Positions 45,310-58,300 of a DNA stretch of 64,000 bases are shown piece after piece. The DNA lies in assembly GCA_027563935.2 (NCBI GenBank), contig CM050454.1, forward strand, positions 75,102,596 through 75,166,595, read 5' to 3'. The position numbers were made by a program, and so were the translations under genes. The notes beneath the pieces are model-generated. The model was not told where the DNA came from. It worked only from the letters and a program-made list of their open reading frames with translations, and did no database searches. The DNA comes from Costus lasius (lineage: Eukaryota > Streptophyta > Magnoliopsida > Zingiberales > Costaceae). Numbering within the stretch: position 1 is the first letter of the stretch; every line of letters begins with the position of its first letter.

Positions 45310-48300
45310 ATGGGTATCGGATACCGCATGTGGAGCTCATATTTGTACAAATATGCAGGGGCTCAAGAAAAGTAGATTGGTGCGGCTTGGAGAGATTGAC
45401 CTACGCGTTGGAAACGGGGCACAGGTTGCTGCTGTTGCTGTAGGCGTCTTGACTCTCTCCTTGCCTTCTGGACTTCAATTAGAACTAGACAATTGCTTTT
45501 GTGTACCTTCGCTAACAAAGAACATTGTATCCATTCCTTGCTTGGCAAGGAAAGGATTTAAATTTGAAATAAATAAGAACTCCTGTTCTTTTTCATTTGC
45601 AAATATGTTCTATGGGAAGGGTACTTTATGCAATGGTCTGTATATCTTGGATATGGAAAGTTCTGTTTGTAACATAAGCAATAAAAGGACCAAACTGAGT
45701 GGTTCAGTTGGGGCTTTCCTATGGCACTGTCGATTAGCCCATATAAACAAGAATCGCATCCAACAACTCCATGCAAATGGATTGTTAGATTCAAGTTCCT
45801 TGGAGGAATTTGATACTTGTGAACCTTGTTTATTAGGGAAGATGACAAAGGCACCCTTCACCAAGATTGGTGAGAGGACAGAAAGTTTATTGGATCTCAT
45901 ACATACTGATGTATGTGGGCCCTTTAATAAACAAGCCAGAGGAGGGTACAACTACTTCATTACCTTCACTGATGACTTCAGTAGGTATGGTTATGTCTAC
46001 TTAATGAGACATAAATCTGAATCCTTTGAGAAATTCAAGGAGTTCAAGAATGAAGTAGAGAACCAGCTTGGAAGATCCATTAAAGCTCTTCGATCAGATC
46101 GAGGTGGAGAATACCTGAGTGGTGAGTTCTTTGACTATCTGAGAGAGTGTGGGATCATATCCCAACTCACTCCTCCTGGAACACCTCAATGGAATAGTGT
46201 GTCTGAAAGGAGAAATCGAACTTTATTGGATATGGTTCGATCCATGATGAGTCATGCAACTCTACCTTCATCATTCTGGGGGCATGCACTAGAAACAGCT
46301 TCTCTGATACTGAATAATGTTCCATCTAAGAGTGTCTCCAAAATGCCATATGAGGTGTGGAGTGGGAGACGCCCTAATCTCACGTTTATCAGGATCTGGG
46401 GATGTGAGGCTTATGTCAAACGTCAGGATTCTAGCAAGCTAGAACCTAGATCTGATAAGTGTGTGTTTATGGGGTATCCTAAGGAAACTAAAGGATACTA
46501 CTTCTATGTCCCAACCGAGAACAAAGTTTTTGTTGCTCGGGGTGCTGTCTTTCTAGAGAAAGAATTTCTTATGAAAGAAGTTAGTGGGAGGAAGTTTGAC
46601 TTGGATGATATCCAAGTGCAAGCACAAGACAAAGAGATGGAATCTAAGCCACCTGCACCAGTTGCTAGGCAACCTGAGGCTCAGACACAGGTCCCGCGTA
46701 GGTCTGGGAGAATTCGTCGTGCACCTGAAAGGTATGGGTCGCTACTGACCCAACACGATGGGATCTTCATCATTGAGGATGAACCAAGAACCTATAATGA
46801 GGCAGTCAGTGGACCGGACTCCGAGAAATGGCTTGACGCCATGCGATCCGAGATGGATTCCATGTCGGCTAACCAAGTCTGGGATTTCGTTGAGCTGCCT
46901 GATGGGGTAAAACCCATAGGATGTAAATGGGTCTTCAAGAAGAAGACAAACATGGATGGCAAAATAGTTACCTATAAGGGTAGACTAGTGGCTAAAGGAT
47001 TTAAACAAGTCCACGGGGTGGACTATGATGAAACCTTCTCGCCGGTTGCCATGATTAAATCCATTCGGATTCTGCTTGCTATAGCTGCATATCATGACTA
47101 TGAGATATGGCAGATGGATGTGAAGACAGCGTTCCTTAACGGGAAGCTGACTGAGGATGTGTATATGTCACAACCTGATGGCTTCATCCATCCTGCAGAG
47201 GCTAATAAGGTCTGCAGGCTAAAGAGGTCCATTTATGGATTAAAACAAGCATCTCAAAGTTGGAATCTTCGATTTGATGAGGCCGTGAGAGATTATGGCT
47301 TTATCAAAAGCGAAGATGACGCCTGTGTATACAGAAAATTCAGTGGGAGCTTGGTGATTTTTCTGGTCTTGTATGTTGATGACATACTGCTCATCGGAAA
47401 CGACATCCCTAGTCTTCAAGCTGTGAAGACATGGTTGGGGAAGTGTTTCGAGATGAAAGACTTAGGGGAGGCCGCCTATATTCTAGGCGTGAGGATCTAC
47501 CGGGATAGATCCAAGAGGCTTCTGGCCCTTAGTCAAAGTACTTACATTGATAAGGTACTAGAGAGGTTCTACATGGAGCAATCCAAGAAAGGATACCTTC
47601 CAGTGAGACATGGCCTTACTCTCTCAAAGAGCCAGTGTCCTACAACACAGGCTGAGAGGGATGACATGAGTCGAATTCCTTATGCTTCGGCAGTAGGATC
47701 GATCATGTATGCAATGTTATGTACTAGACCAGATGTGGTATATGCTGTGAGCATAACCAGCCGATAACAATCCAATCCAGGTCTGCAGCACTGGGTGGCT
47801 GTAAAGAACATCCTAAAGTATCTGAGAAGAACTAAGGATTTGTTCTTGGTCTATGGGGGAAAGGAAGAGCTCAGTATGCAGGGCTATACTGACGAATCGT
47901 TCCAGTCTGACCCTGACGACTTTAGATCGCAGGCCGGCTATGTGTTCAAGATAAATGGAGGCGCTGTATGTTGGAAGAGCTTCAAGCAATCCACCATAGC
48001 AGATTCTACAACCGAAGCTGAGTATGTGGCTGCTTCTGAGGCAGCCAAGGAAGCTGTTTGGATAAGGAAGTTCTTATGTGATCTTCAAGTGGTACCTAGT
48101 GCAATGGATCCCATTGAACTCTACTGTGACAACAATGGAGCAATTGCACAAGCCAACGAACGACGGTCTCATCAAAGATCCAAACACATACTCAGAAGAT
48201 TTCACCTGATCAGAGAGATCATTGACAGAGGTGATGTCAAGATTAGCAAAGTAGACACAGAGAACAATCTGGCAGACCCATTGACCAAGGCTTTGGCGCA

Positions 48301-48355
48301 GCAGAAGCATGATGGTCACGCTAGAGATATGGGGTTGAGATTCCTCAACTTCTAG
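45310..48355 (+). pseudogene. Protease, integrase, RT and RNase H of element E
   Basis: Continues the frame interrupted at 35519. Protease WVSDTACG (Ser for the usual Leu before Asp); integrase zinc finger (HCRLAH ... CEPC); DDE core in HTDVCGP, RSDRGGEY and NSVSERRN (NGVSERRN in family 1); RT TAFLNG and YVDD (VLYVDDILLIGND); RNase H YTDESF, TEAEYVA and YCDNNGA; then the LADPLTKALAQQKH tail. One nonsense codon, TAA at 47765-47767, replaces the Tyr of SRYQSNPG. RNase H has Glu where Ala is usual in YTDASF. Apart from H and this stop the frame is open. Confidence 0.95.
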
Positions 48356-48366
48356 GTCTTAGTGCA

Positions 48367-48376
48367 AGTGGGAGAT
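48367..48376 (+). other. Polypurine tract, element E
   Basis: AGTGGGAGAT next to the 3' LTR start at 48377. Confidence 0.88.
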
Positions 48377-49121
48377 TGTTGGTGTATATGCCCTAGGACC
48401 TAGTTTTGGTCAACTTATGTACTACTTGAACATTGATATTTATATATCATTCTGGCATTGTCGTTATCATTGTTTGACTACACCTGCGACTGTGTACTTA
48501 CATGATAATGTCCCTAGAGACAGATTGGATCTGTGCTCAAATAATTATCCCCAGTCAATGTACCTCAGTGGATATGGGATAGCTCTGGTACTTGAGAGAC
48601 TAGTATGTGGGCTGGTTAGGCACATGGTGCTAACGCAGACACATGGGTATATCATTGGGGATATACTGGATAGACCCGCTATGAGGCTATGACTTGGTGT
48701 CATAAGTTATCCTCATAAGTGACAGGAGATGCATTGATCCCTTGACTTGAGGTCATTGATCATTTTATATGGTTAGGGACTTGCTTTGATACAACCTAAC
48801 ACCTTGCCGTAGCTGGGAGGTCATAACAGTTGTTATTGAGCATGTCACGACCCATATGAGAAGATCAATGGACAGACATAGGATTTGCCCCTTCCCTAAG
48901 GAAGTATGATATCCATGGAGCTCCTTTATGGTTCTATGACTGAGAGTGTATGGCCATACCCAGGTGAGAACCTATTTTAGTCATAGCCATGAGATTGGAT
49001 GAAAGCAAGTGGTGACACACTTGTCCAATCGGATATCAGTTCGGCAAAGAGACTGTAATGCATCTGTACCTAGTTGCGATGATGGGGATGTCGATGTCGA
49101 TATCCATTCCAACGACCTGGG
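48377..49121 (+). repeat. 3' LTR of element E, first 745 bp
   Basis: Family 2 LTR start. It ends abruptly at ACCTGGG where element F begins (TGAAAG). CTGGG at 49117-49121 is the predicted left TSD of F. Confidence 0.92.
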
Positions 49122-50753
49122 TGAAAGTCCCCTAAACAAGGGGGGGCGAAACCCTACTGGCGCATATGGAGGTTTTAAAGCAGCGGAATGGATTTCTAGG
49201 GATCGATAGCATGAGATATGATCAACTTTTAAACCGATTGCAAACAAGAATGAAGGAATCGATTCTTACCGAAGCCATTCCTTGGATGGCATCTAGGAAG
49301 AAGAGACTCAAGCGCTTCTCCTCCAAATGGTGCGCACACAAGATGATGTCGCCTACTCCCTTAGTGCTCCTTGTGCTAGCAAGGTTCTAAGGAGTCCTTT
49401 TTCGAATGGAAAGGGAAGAGAAGAAGTTTTGCTTGGCGAGACCTCCTTATCGTCAACCCCTTCAACCACGAGAATGCTCTAACGTCGAGAGCAAGAGCCA
49501 AGGCGACAATAGGCGTGAAAAGGAGAGTAACGTGAGGCGTGGTCACGTAAGTGATCATGCCTTCTAAAAATAGAAAGCCACTCCTCAACATGCGACCATG
49601 GGTTTACCCCAATCGCAAATTCCTCTTCACCCTTGAACCATGCGCTCACTTGATGAGCTGGTTCAATTTGGGTTTAGTTCAAAGACCAATTAAGCCAAGC
49701 AATTTGCTCTAGATCACAATAAACCCTAAAGGTTCAAGATCTAACCGTTCATCTCTTAATGCTCCTGATCTCACCGATCTAGCATCTATTCTCTCGATCG
49801 AAGCTTACCGATCTCAAGCCCTAATCAATCAAACATGATCAGACCAGATCTCACTTACAATCAGAGATTAAATCCCTTTAAACTGAATCCAAACAATTCA
49901 GTCCACACGATCTGACTTAAGTAAGCCATATCATCAAATTGTGCGACCCTAAGGGTTTCCTTTAAATGTCAGTAACGATAACTTACGTTATCACGATCAG
50001 TGAGGGGTATCTAGCAACACATCACTGTCTCCCGATATAAAGGAAAGAGTCTTCCAAGACTACACCCAAACCACAGCACAAGTGTGAATCCACTTCACTA
50101 GACATACATGTTTCCTTTGCCACTTGATGTTCTTATTGGACAAGCGTGTCAAGCTTGTAACTCCAATATGATGAGAATGATTAGATCAGATGAACATAGT
50201 CACCTGGGTATGGCCATACACTTTCTCAATCATCTCATCCAGGGGGCCCCTATAGAACATCACACTCCTATTAAGGAGACGGCAATCCTATATCTATCAC
50301 TAGTGTCCTAACCTGACTCATGATCATTATCCAAGATAGTCTATAACCATTATGTTTCAAATGATATTGAACTACCTCAAAACAATGCCAATCATCATTT
50401 AGAAACACAAGTGATCTCAAGTCAGAGGAAGTATGCCACTTGTTCGCATACAAGGATTATTCACATTGTGACAAGCAATTGAATATCCTAGTAGGGTCTG
50501 TCCAGTACATCCAATGTACCCATGAGTCTACATCTTATTCCATGCTCGAAGCATCCTATAAGATTAGAAGACATATTAGTCTCAATCATATCAAGGCTGT
50601 CTCATGTTCACCAAGATATCTCGACTAAGGACTTAACTGCTTGTCAGCCAAGCTGATCATCATTGAGACATTATTCAGAAGTATACATATGACAGCAGAT
50701 AATGCAACAACCTGAATAACAACAATTGCCTTTATAAACATAGAGTTTATACA
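49122..50753 (-). repeat. 3' LTR of element F, U3 start deleted
   Basis: On the plus strand starts TGAAAGTCCCC. Contains the hairpin near 49559-49579 and ATG-GCT-TCG|GTAAGA (complement 49268-49278), the strongest donor of all copies. It lacks roughly the first 55 bp of the LTR: sequence passes from GAGTTTATACA straight into pol ACAACATCGC, sharing ACA at 50751-50753. Confidence 0.92.
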
Positions 50754-53614
50754 ACATCGCATACATAATGGACCCAATAGCCGAAGCATAAGGCGTATTG
50801 TCCATTTCATCTTTCTCAGTCTGTGTTTGTGGACACTGACTCTTCGAAAGATTCTGACCATGTCTTACTGGAAGATATCCTCTTTTAGAATTCTCTAAAT
50901 GAAACCTCTCCAGGACTTTATCGATGTAAGTACTCTGGCACAGCCCAAGAAGCATCTTAGATCTATCCCTGTAGATCTTCACACCTAATACATAGGCTGC
51001 TTCTCCTAAATCTTTCATCTGGAAACATTTCCTTAACCATGCCTTAACCGCATGCATTTCAGGAATATCATTTCCAATGATCAAGATATCATCGACGTAG
51101 AGGACTAGGAAAGTAATCACGCTCCCACTAAACCTCTTATATACACACGGGTCATCTTCATTCTTGATGAAACCAAATTCACTGATTGATTCATCAAAAC
51201 GAATATTCCAGCTTCTTGATGCTTGCTTAAGTCCATAAATGGACTTCTTTAACTTGCATATTTTATGACGATCTGATGGATTAGTGAAACCTTCAGGTTG
51301 TGTCATATACACATCCTCATCCAGTTTTCCATTAAGGAAAGCGGTCTTCACATCCATCTGCCAGATCTCATAATCATAATATGCTGCTATTGCGAGAATA
51401 ATCCGAATAGACTTGAACATAGCTACAGGAGAGAAAGTTTCATCATAATCTATCCCGTAGATTTGTTTGAAACCTTTCGCAACTAGCCTGCCTTTATAGG
51501 TAACCACGTTACCATCCATGTCAATCTTCTTCTTGAAGATCCATTTACAGCCTATAGGGATTATTCCCGGAGGCGGATCAACCAAATCCCAGACTTGGTT
51601 ATCTGACATGGAGTCCATCTCGGCGCGCATAGCTTCAAGCCATCTTGCTGAGTCCGGTCCACTGACCGCATCCGCATAAGTGAGGGGTTCATCATGATTA
51701 ATGATGTAGACTCCGTCATAGCGCTCAGGCTGTCGACGGGTCCTTCCCGATCTTCGCGGTTCCCGTGATATCTGAGCCTCAGGTTGTTCAATAACCTATT
51801 CTACTGGCTCAGGCACATCCAACTGTGCTTGACTACTTTGTCCTTCCTCTGGATTCTCATCCAGCTTTATTTCTCTCCCACTGGCCTCTTGTAGAAGAAA
51901 TTCCTTCTCAAGAAAAATAGCCGTCCGAGCAACAAATACTTTGTTCTCTTTGGGATCGTAGAAATAATAACCCTTAGTTTCCTTAGGGTAACCGACAAAG
52001 ATGCATTTCTCAGATCTGCTCTCTAGTTTCCCAGAGGAGAGCTTTTTGACATAAGCCTCGCAACCCCAGATCTTAATAAATGTCAAGCTCGGCTGTTTCC
52101 CATACCATAACTCATATGGAGTCTTTGAAACTGCCTTGGATGGCACTCGGTTTAGTACCTTTGCAGCTGTTTCCAGTGCAAATCCCCAAAAGGAGTAAGG
52201 TAGAGTAGCCTGACTCATCATCGAGCGAACCATATCCAGTAAGGTTCTGTTCCTCCTCTCAGACACACCATTCCATTGCGGTGTTTCTGGCGGAGTGAGC
52301 TGTGAGATAATCCCACACTCCTTCAGATAGTCATTAAACTCACGACTTAGGTATTCTCCACCTCGATCTGAGCGAAGTGTCTTGATATTTCGGCCGAGCT
52401 GATTCTGTACTTCATTTCTGAACTCTTTGAACTTGTCAAAAGATTTACTTTTATGTCTCATTAGATAGACATATCCATACCTACTGAAATCATCAGTAAA
52501 GGTAATGAAGTATGAATAGCCACCTCTGGCATGTTTACTAAATGGCCCACACACATCACTGTGTATAAGGTCAAGTAAACCTGAAGCCCTTTGACCTTTG
52601 TTAAGAAAAGGAGCCTTCGTCATTTTACCCATTAAACAAGCTTTGCATGTATCAAGCTCCTCATAGGAGAATGATCCCAGCAGTCCATGGTCATGCAACC
52701 GCTTAATGCGTTTCTTGTTAATATGGCCTAAACGACTATGCCATAGCAAGGTGCTGTCATCAGCATACTTGGCTTTCTTAATATCAATTTGCTGTATAGA
52801 ACATTCCATGTCCAACATGAATAACCCATTGTTAATTGACCCAGTAGCATAAACGATATTATCATAAGCAAGAACACACTTTGAAATATTGCATTCAAAG
52901 GAAAACCCTTTCCTGACAAGAGCAGGAATAGAGATAATATTCTTCGTAATGCTTGGTACAAAGTAACAACTGTCTAGTTCCAATACAAGCCCAGATGGTA
53001 ATGAGATGTAATAAACTCCTACAGCAACAGCAGCAACCCGTGCCCCGTTTCCAACTCGTAGGTCCACCTCATGCTGTCCCACCTGTCTTCTTCTCTTGAG
53101 TTCCTGTACATTTGAACAAATGTGAACTCCACATGCAGTGTCCAACACCCATGATATAGAAGAAGAAACCATGACCTCAGTCACGAAAATACCTGAGCCA
53201 GAAGCGAAACTTCCCTTCTTGTCTCCCTGGAGCGCTTTACAGTCCTTTTTCCAGTGACCTGGCTGGCCACAATGGAAACATCTGTATTCCTTCGACCGCT
53301 TAACCTTTTGTTTCAGAGCCTTGTTGTAGCGCTTGACAGGGGCTTTGCCCTTCTTCCCCTTCCTTTTGTTCCTTGCAGGAATCATCAAGACTGAGGATGA
53401 AGGCTTTCCCTTAAGAGTCAGCTCTGTAGTCAAGAGCATATTCAGTAACTCTGCCGGGGTACAGTCGATCTTGTTCATATTAAAATTAATGATGAACGGA
53501 TCAAAGGTAGCCGGAAGAGACTGAAGAATGATGTCTACAGCAAGCTCCTGATTGATGGTATGTCCCAGTTTCTCTAGAGCCTCCTTGTACCCAATCATCT
53601 TGAGTACGTGAGCT
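50751..53614 (-). pseudogene. Gag C-terminus to RT of element F
   Basis: From the G insertion point in gag (VGAHV region) through the knuckle CFHCGQPGHWKKDC, protease WVLDTACG, integrase, RT TAFLNG and YVDD, ending in the RT connection (SIMYAML) fused to LTR; the readthrough frame stops at 50671. The only internal lesion is TAG at 51796-51798 in the linker before RT (PEPVE-stop), identical in position to element C. RNase H is missing. Confidence 0.94.
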
Positions 53615-55295
53615 TGCAGGGGTCCCCTTCAAGGGGGAGCGAAAAACCCTAATGGGCGCATGTGTTTCAACGCAGCGGAAATAAGGGTTTTAGGGATCAT
53701 TAGCATGATATATGATCAACTATGAAAAATCGATTGCAAAATGCCAATAAGATTCATACCATCGCCATCTATGGATGAAGTGTTGGAAGCAAAAACCGAA
53801 AGGGGTCTTCTCCCTAGTCGACGCACACACGATGAAGAATGGCCTCTCCTTGTCGTCTTTGTGCTAGCAAAGCTTCAAGGGTCCTTTGCGCATGGAGGAG
53901 ATGAGATCCTTGGGCTTGGCGAAGAAGAAGTTCCTCTACACTCGTCAAGACTTTTGTCACACGAGAAGGGAGGAGATGTCGTCCGAAGTTGATGATCGAC
54001 AAGGGAGTAAACACGTTGTAATCAATGTGGGCGTTGCTATCCAAAAATAGTAACCATTACTCACTTCGGTTATGCGTTCACATGAAGTGAACCGCAACCC
54101 TCTTCTCCCATTCGAACCTTTTGAACCAAGCGCTCATAACATGAGCCGGTTCAAGTGACTTTGGTTCAAGACCAAATCGGCCCAAGCAATGGTCGATCTT
54201 ATTGAACCACAAGGTTCAAGATCACCGTTGATCTCTCGATGCTCTAGATCTCACTGATCTAGCATCATAACTCTCGATCGAAGCTTACCGATCTAAAGCC
54301 CTAATCAATCAAACATGATCAGACCAGATCTCACTCTCAATCAGAGTTTAACACCCCTTTAAACTGAACTAAACAATTCAGTCCACACGATCTGACTTAA
54401 AGAAGCCATATCATCAAATTGTGCGACCCTAAGGGTTTCCTTTAAATGTCGGTAACGATAACTCACGTTATCACGATCAGTGAGGGGTATCTAGCAACAC
54501 ATCACTGTCTCCCGATATAAAGGAAAGAGTCTTCCAAGACTTCACCCAAACCACAGCACAAGTGTGAATCCAATTCACTAGGCATGCATACTTCCTTTGC
54601 CACTTGATGTTCTTATTGGACAAGCCTGTCAAGCTTGTAACTCCAATATGATGAGCATGATTAGATCAGATGAACACTGTCACCTGGGTATGGCCATACA
54701 CTCTCTCAATCATCTCATCCAGGGGGGCCCTTATAGAACATCACACTCCTTAAACAAGGAGACGGCAATCCTATGTCTATCACTAGTGTCCTAACCTGAC
54801 TCAAGCTCACCATCCAAGATAGTCTATAATCATTATGTTTCAAATGATATTGAACTACCTCAAAACAATGACAATCATCATTTAGAAAACACAAGTGATC
54901 TCAAGTCAGAGGAAATGTGCCACTTGTCGCAATCAAGGAATATTCACATTGTGACAAACAATTGAACATCCTAGTAGGGTCTGTCCAGTACATCCCATGT
55001 ACCCATGAGTCTACATCTTATTCCATGCTCGAAGCATCCTATAAGATTAGAACACATATTAGTCTTAACCATATCAAGGCTGTCTCATGTTCACCAAGAT
55101 ACATCGACCAAGGACATAATAGCATGTCAGCCCAGCTGAACAGCTTTGAGACATTATTCAGAAGAACATATATTGCAGCAGACAATGTAGCTAACTGAAT
55201 AACAACCATGCCTTTATAAACATATGAGTTTATTACATGATACTTGTTACACTCCCATAGGCTTCAAACATTAGCCTTAAGGGCATACCCCAACA
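53615..55295 (-). repeat. 3' LTR of element G
   Basis: On the plus strand TGCAGGGGTCCCC to CATACCCCAACA. Contains the hairpin GTTGCTAT-CCAAAA-ATAGTAAC (54033-54054) and ATG-GCG-ATG|GTATGA (complement 53758-53768). Confidence 0.95.
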
Positions 55296-55310
55296 ATCTC
55301 CCACTTGCAC
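55296..55310 (-). other. Polypurine tract, element G
   Basis: ATCTCCCACTTGCAC on the plus strand, adjacent to the 3' LTR. Confidence 0.9.
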
Positions 55311-55315
55311 TTAAT

Positions 55316-58300
55316 CTAATGGTTGAGGAATCTCAAACCCATATTATTACAGTGCTTTTCATGCTTCTGCTGCGCCAGAGGCTTGGTAAGCGGGTCTGCC
55401 AGATTGTCATCTGTATGAACCTTGCATACTTTGATCTCGCCACGATCAATGATCTCCCTGATCAAATGAAACCGTCTCTGTATGTGCTTGGACTTCTGGT
55501 GCGACCGTGGTTCCTTTGCTTGTGCAATTGCTCCAGTGTTATCACAGAAGATAACCAAAGGATCTGCACTCGAAGGAACGACACCAAGTTCTTTCACGAA
55601 CTTACGAATCCACACTGCCTCCTTGGATGCTTCCGAGGCTGCAACATACTCGGCTTCTGTTGTGGAATCAGCAACAGTTGACTGTTTGAAACTCTTCCAC
55701 ACCACTGCTCCACCATTCAAGCTAAAAACATAGCCTGATTGCGATCGGAAATCATCCTGGTCAGACTGGAACGAAGCGTCAGTATATCCTTCAATACTGA
55801 GTTCTTCCTGACCACCATATATCAAGAACATATCTTTGGTCCTCCGCAGATATTTTAAGATGTTCTTGACTGCAATCCAGTGCGCCATACCTGGATTACT
55901 CTGGTAACGACTGGTCACGCTTAACCCGTAAGCGACGTCTGGGCGAGTACACAACATCGCATACATAATGGATCCAATAGCCGAAGCATAAGGCGTATTG
56001 TCCATTTCATCTTTCTCAGTCTGTGTTTGTGGACACTGACTCTTCGAAAGACTCAGACCATGTCTGACTGGAAGATATCCTCATTTAGAACTCTCTAAAT
56101 GAAATCTTTCCAGGACTTTATCGATGTAAGTACTCTGGCACAGCCCGAGAAGCCTCTTAGATCTATCCCTGTAGATCTTCACACCTAACACATAGGCTGC
56201 TTCTCCTAAATCTTTCATCTGGAAACATTTCCTCAGCCATGCCTTAACAGCATGCATTTCAGGAATGTCATTTCCAATGATCAAGATGTCATCGACGTAG
56301 AGGACTAGGAAAGTAATCACGCTCCCACTAAACCTCTTATATACACACGGGTCATCCTCGTTCTTGATGAAACCAAATTCAGTAACTGATTCATCAAAAC
56401 GAATATTCCAGCTTCTCGATGCTTGTTTAAGTCCATAAATGGACTTCTTTAACTTGCATATTTTATGACGATCTGCTGGATTAGTGAAACCTTCAGGTTG
56501 TGTCATATACACATCCTCATCCAGATTTCCATTAAGGAAAGCTGTTTTCACATCCATCTGCCAGATCTCATAATCGTAATATGCAGCTATCGCAAAAAGA
56601 ATCCGAATAGACTTAAACATGGCTACAGGTGAGAAAGTTTCATCATAATCTATCCCGTAGATTTGTTTGAAACCTTTCGCAACTAGCCTGCCTTTATAGG
56701 TAACCACGTTACCATCCATGTCAATCTTCTTCTTGAAGATCCATTTACAGCCTATAGGGATTACTCCCGGAGGCGGATCAACCAAATCCCAGACTTGGTT
56801 ATCTGACATGGAGTCCATCTCGGCGCGCATAGCTTCAAGCCATCTCGCTGACTCCGGTCCACTGACCGCATCCGCATAAGTGAGGGGTTCATCATTGTCA
56901 ATGATGTAGACTCCGTCATAGCGCTCAGGCTGTCGACGGATCCTACCCGATCTTCGCGGTTCCCGTGATATCTGAGCCTCAGGTTGTTCAATAACCTGTT
57001 CTACCGGCTCAGGCTCATCCAACTGTGCTTGGTCACTTTGTCTTTCTTTTGGATTCTCATCCAGCTTTATTTCTCTCCCACTGGCCTCTTGCAGAAGAAA
57101 CTCCTTCTCAAGAAATATGGCCGTCCGAGCAACAAAAACCTTGTTCTCCTTGGGATCGAAGAAATAATAACCCTTAGTTTCCTTAGGGTAACCGACAAAG
57201 ATACATTTCTCAGATCTGCTCTCTAGTTTCCCAGAGGCGAGCTTTTTGACATAAGCCTCGCAACCCCAGATCCTGATAAATGTCAAGCTTGGCTGTTTCC
57301 CATACCACAACTCATATGGCGTCTTTGAAACTGCCTTGGATGGCACCCGGTTTAGTACCTTTGCAGCTGTTTCCAGTGCAAAACCCCAAAAGGAGTAGGG
57401 CAGGGTAGCCTGACTCATCATAGAACGAACCATATCTAGTAACGTTCTATTTCTCCTCTCGGACACACCATTCCATTGCGGTGTTCCTGGTGGAGTGAGC
57501 TGTGAGATAATGCCACACTCTTTTAGATAGTCAGTAAATGCATGACTTAGGTATTCACCACCTCGATCTGAGCGAAGTGCCTTGATATTACGGCCTAGCT
57601 GATTTTGTACTTCATTCTTGAACTCTTTGAACTTGTCAAAAGATTCACTCTTATGTCTCATCAGATAGACATACCCGTATCTACTGAAATCATCAGTAAA
57701 GGTAATGAAGTACTGATAGCCACCTCTGGCATGTTTACTAAATGGCCCACACACATCACTGTGTATAAGGTCAAGTAAACCTGAAGCCCTTTGACCTTTG
57801 TGAGGAAAAGGTGACTTCGTCATTTTACCCATTAAACAAGCCTTGCATGTATCAATCTCCTTGTAGGAGAATGATCCCAGCAGTCCATGATGATGCAACC
57901 GCTTAATGCGTTTCTCGTTAATATGGCCTAAACGACTATGCCATAGCAAGGTGCTGTCATCAGCATACTTGGCTTTCTTGATATCAACGTTCTGTATAGA
58001 ACATTCCATGTCCAACATGTATAACCCATTGTTAATTGAACCAGTTGCATAAACAATATTATCTAAAGACAAAACACACTTTGAAATATTGCATTCAAAG
58101 AAAATCCCTTCCTGACAAGAGCAGGAATGGAGATAATATTTTTAGTTATACTGGGAACAAAATAACAACTGTTTAGTTCTAATACAATTCCAGATGGTAA
58201 AGAAATGAAGTAGTCTCCTACAGCAACAGCAGCAACCCGTGCCCCGTTTCCAACGCGTAGGTCCACCTCATGCTGTCCCACCTGCCTTCTTCTCTTGAGT

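Larger units (their letters stand above)
28684..49121 (+). mobile_element. Element E: family 2 copia element split by Y and H, cut by F
   Basis: Order on the plus strand: 5' LTR part 28684-29713, Y insertion 29714-32816, 5' LTR end 32817-33308, PBS, leader, gag 34955-35519, H insertion 35520-45309, rest of pol 45310-48355, PPT, 3' LTR 48377-49121 cut by element F. About 13 differences in the 745 bp shared by the two LTR starts (about 1.7 %) make it older than A and G. The probable host is LTR X; the left TSD would be GAAGA (28679-28683), and its partner is lost. Confidence 0.9.

Noticed and set aside
48355..48380. An env-like third frame after pol in any copia element
   Set aside because: In A, C, D, E and G the PPT follows the polyprotein stop within about 25 bp, leaving no room for another gene.
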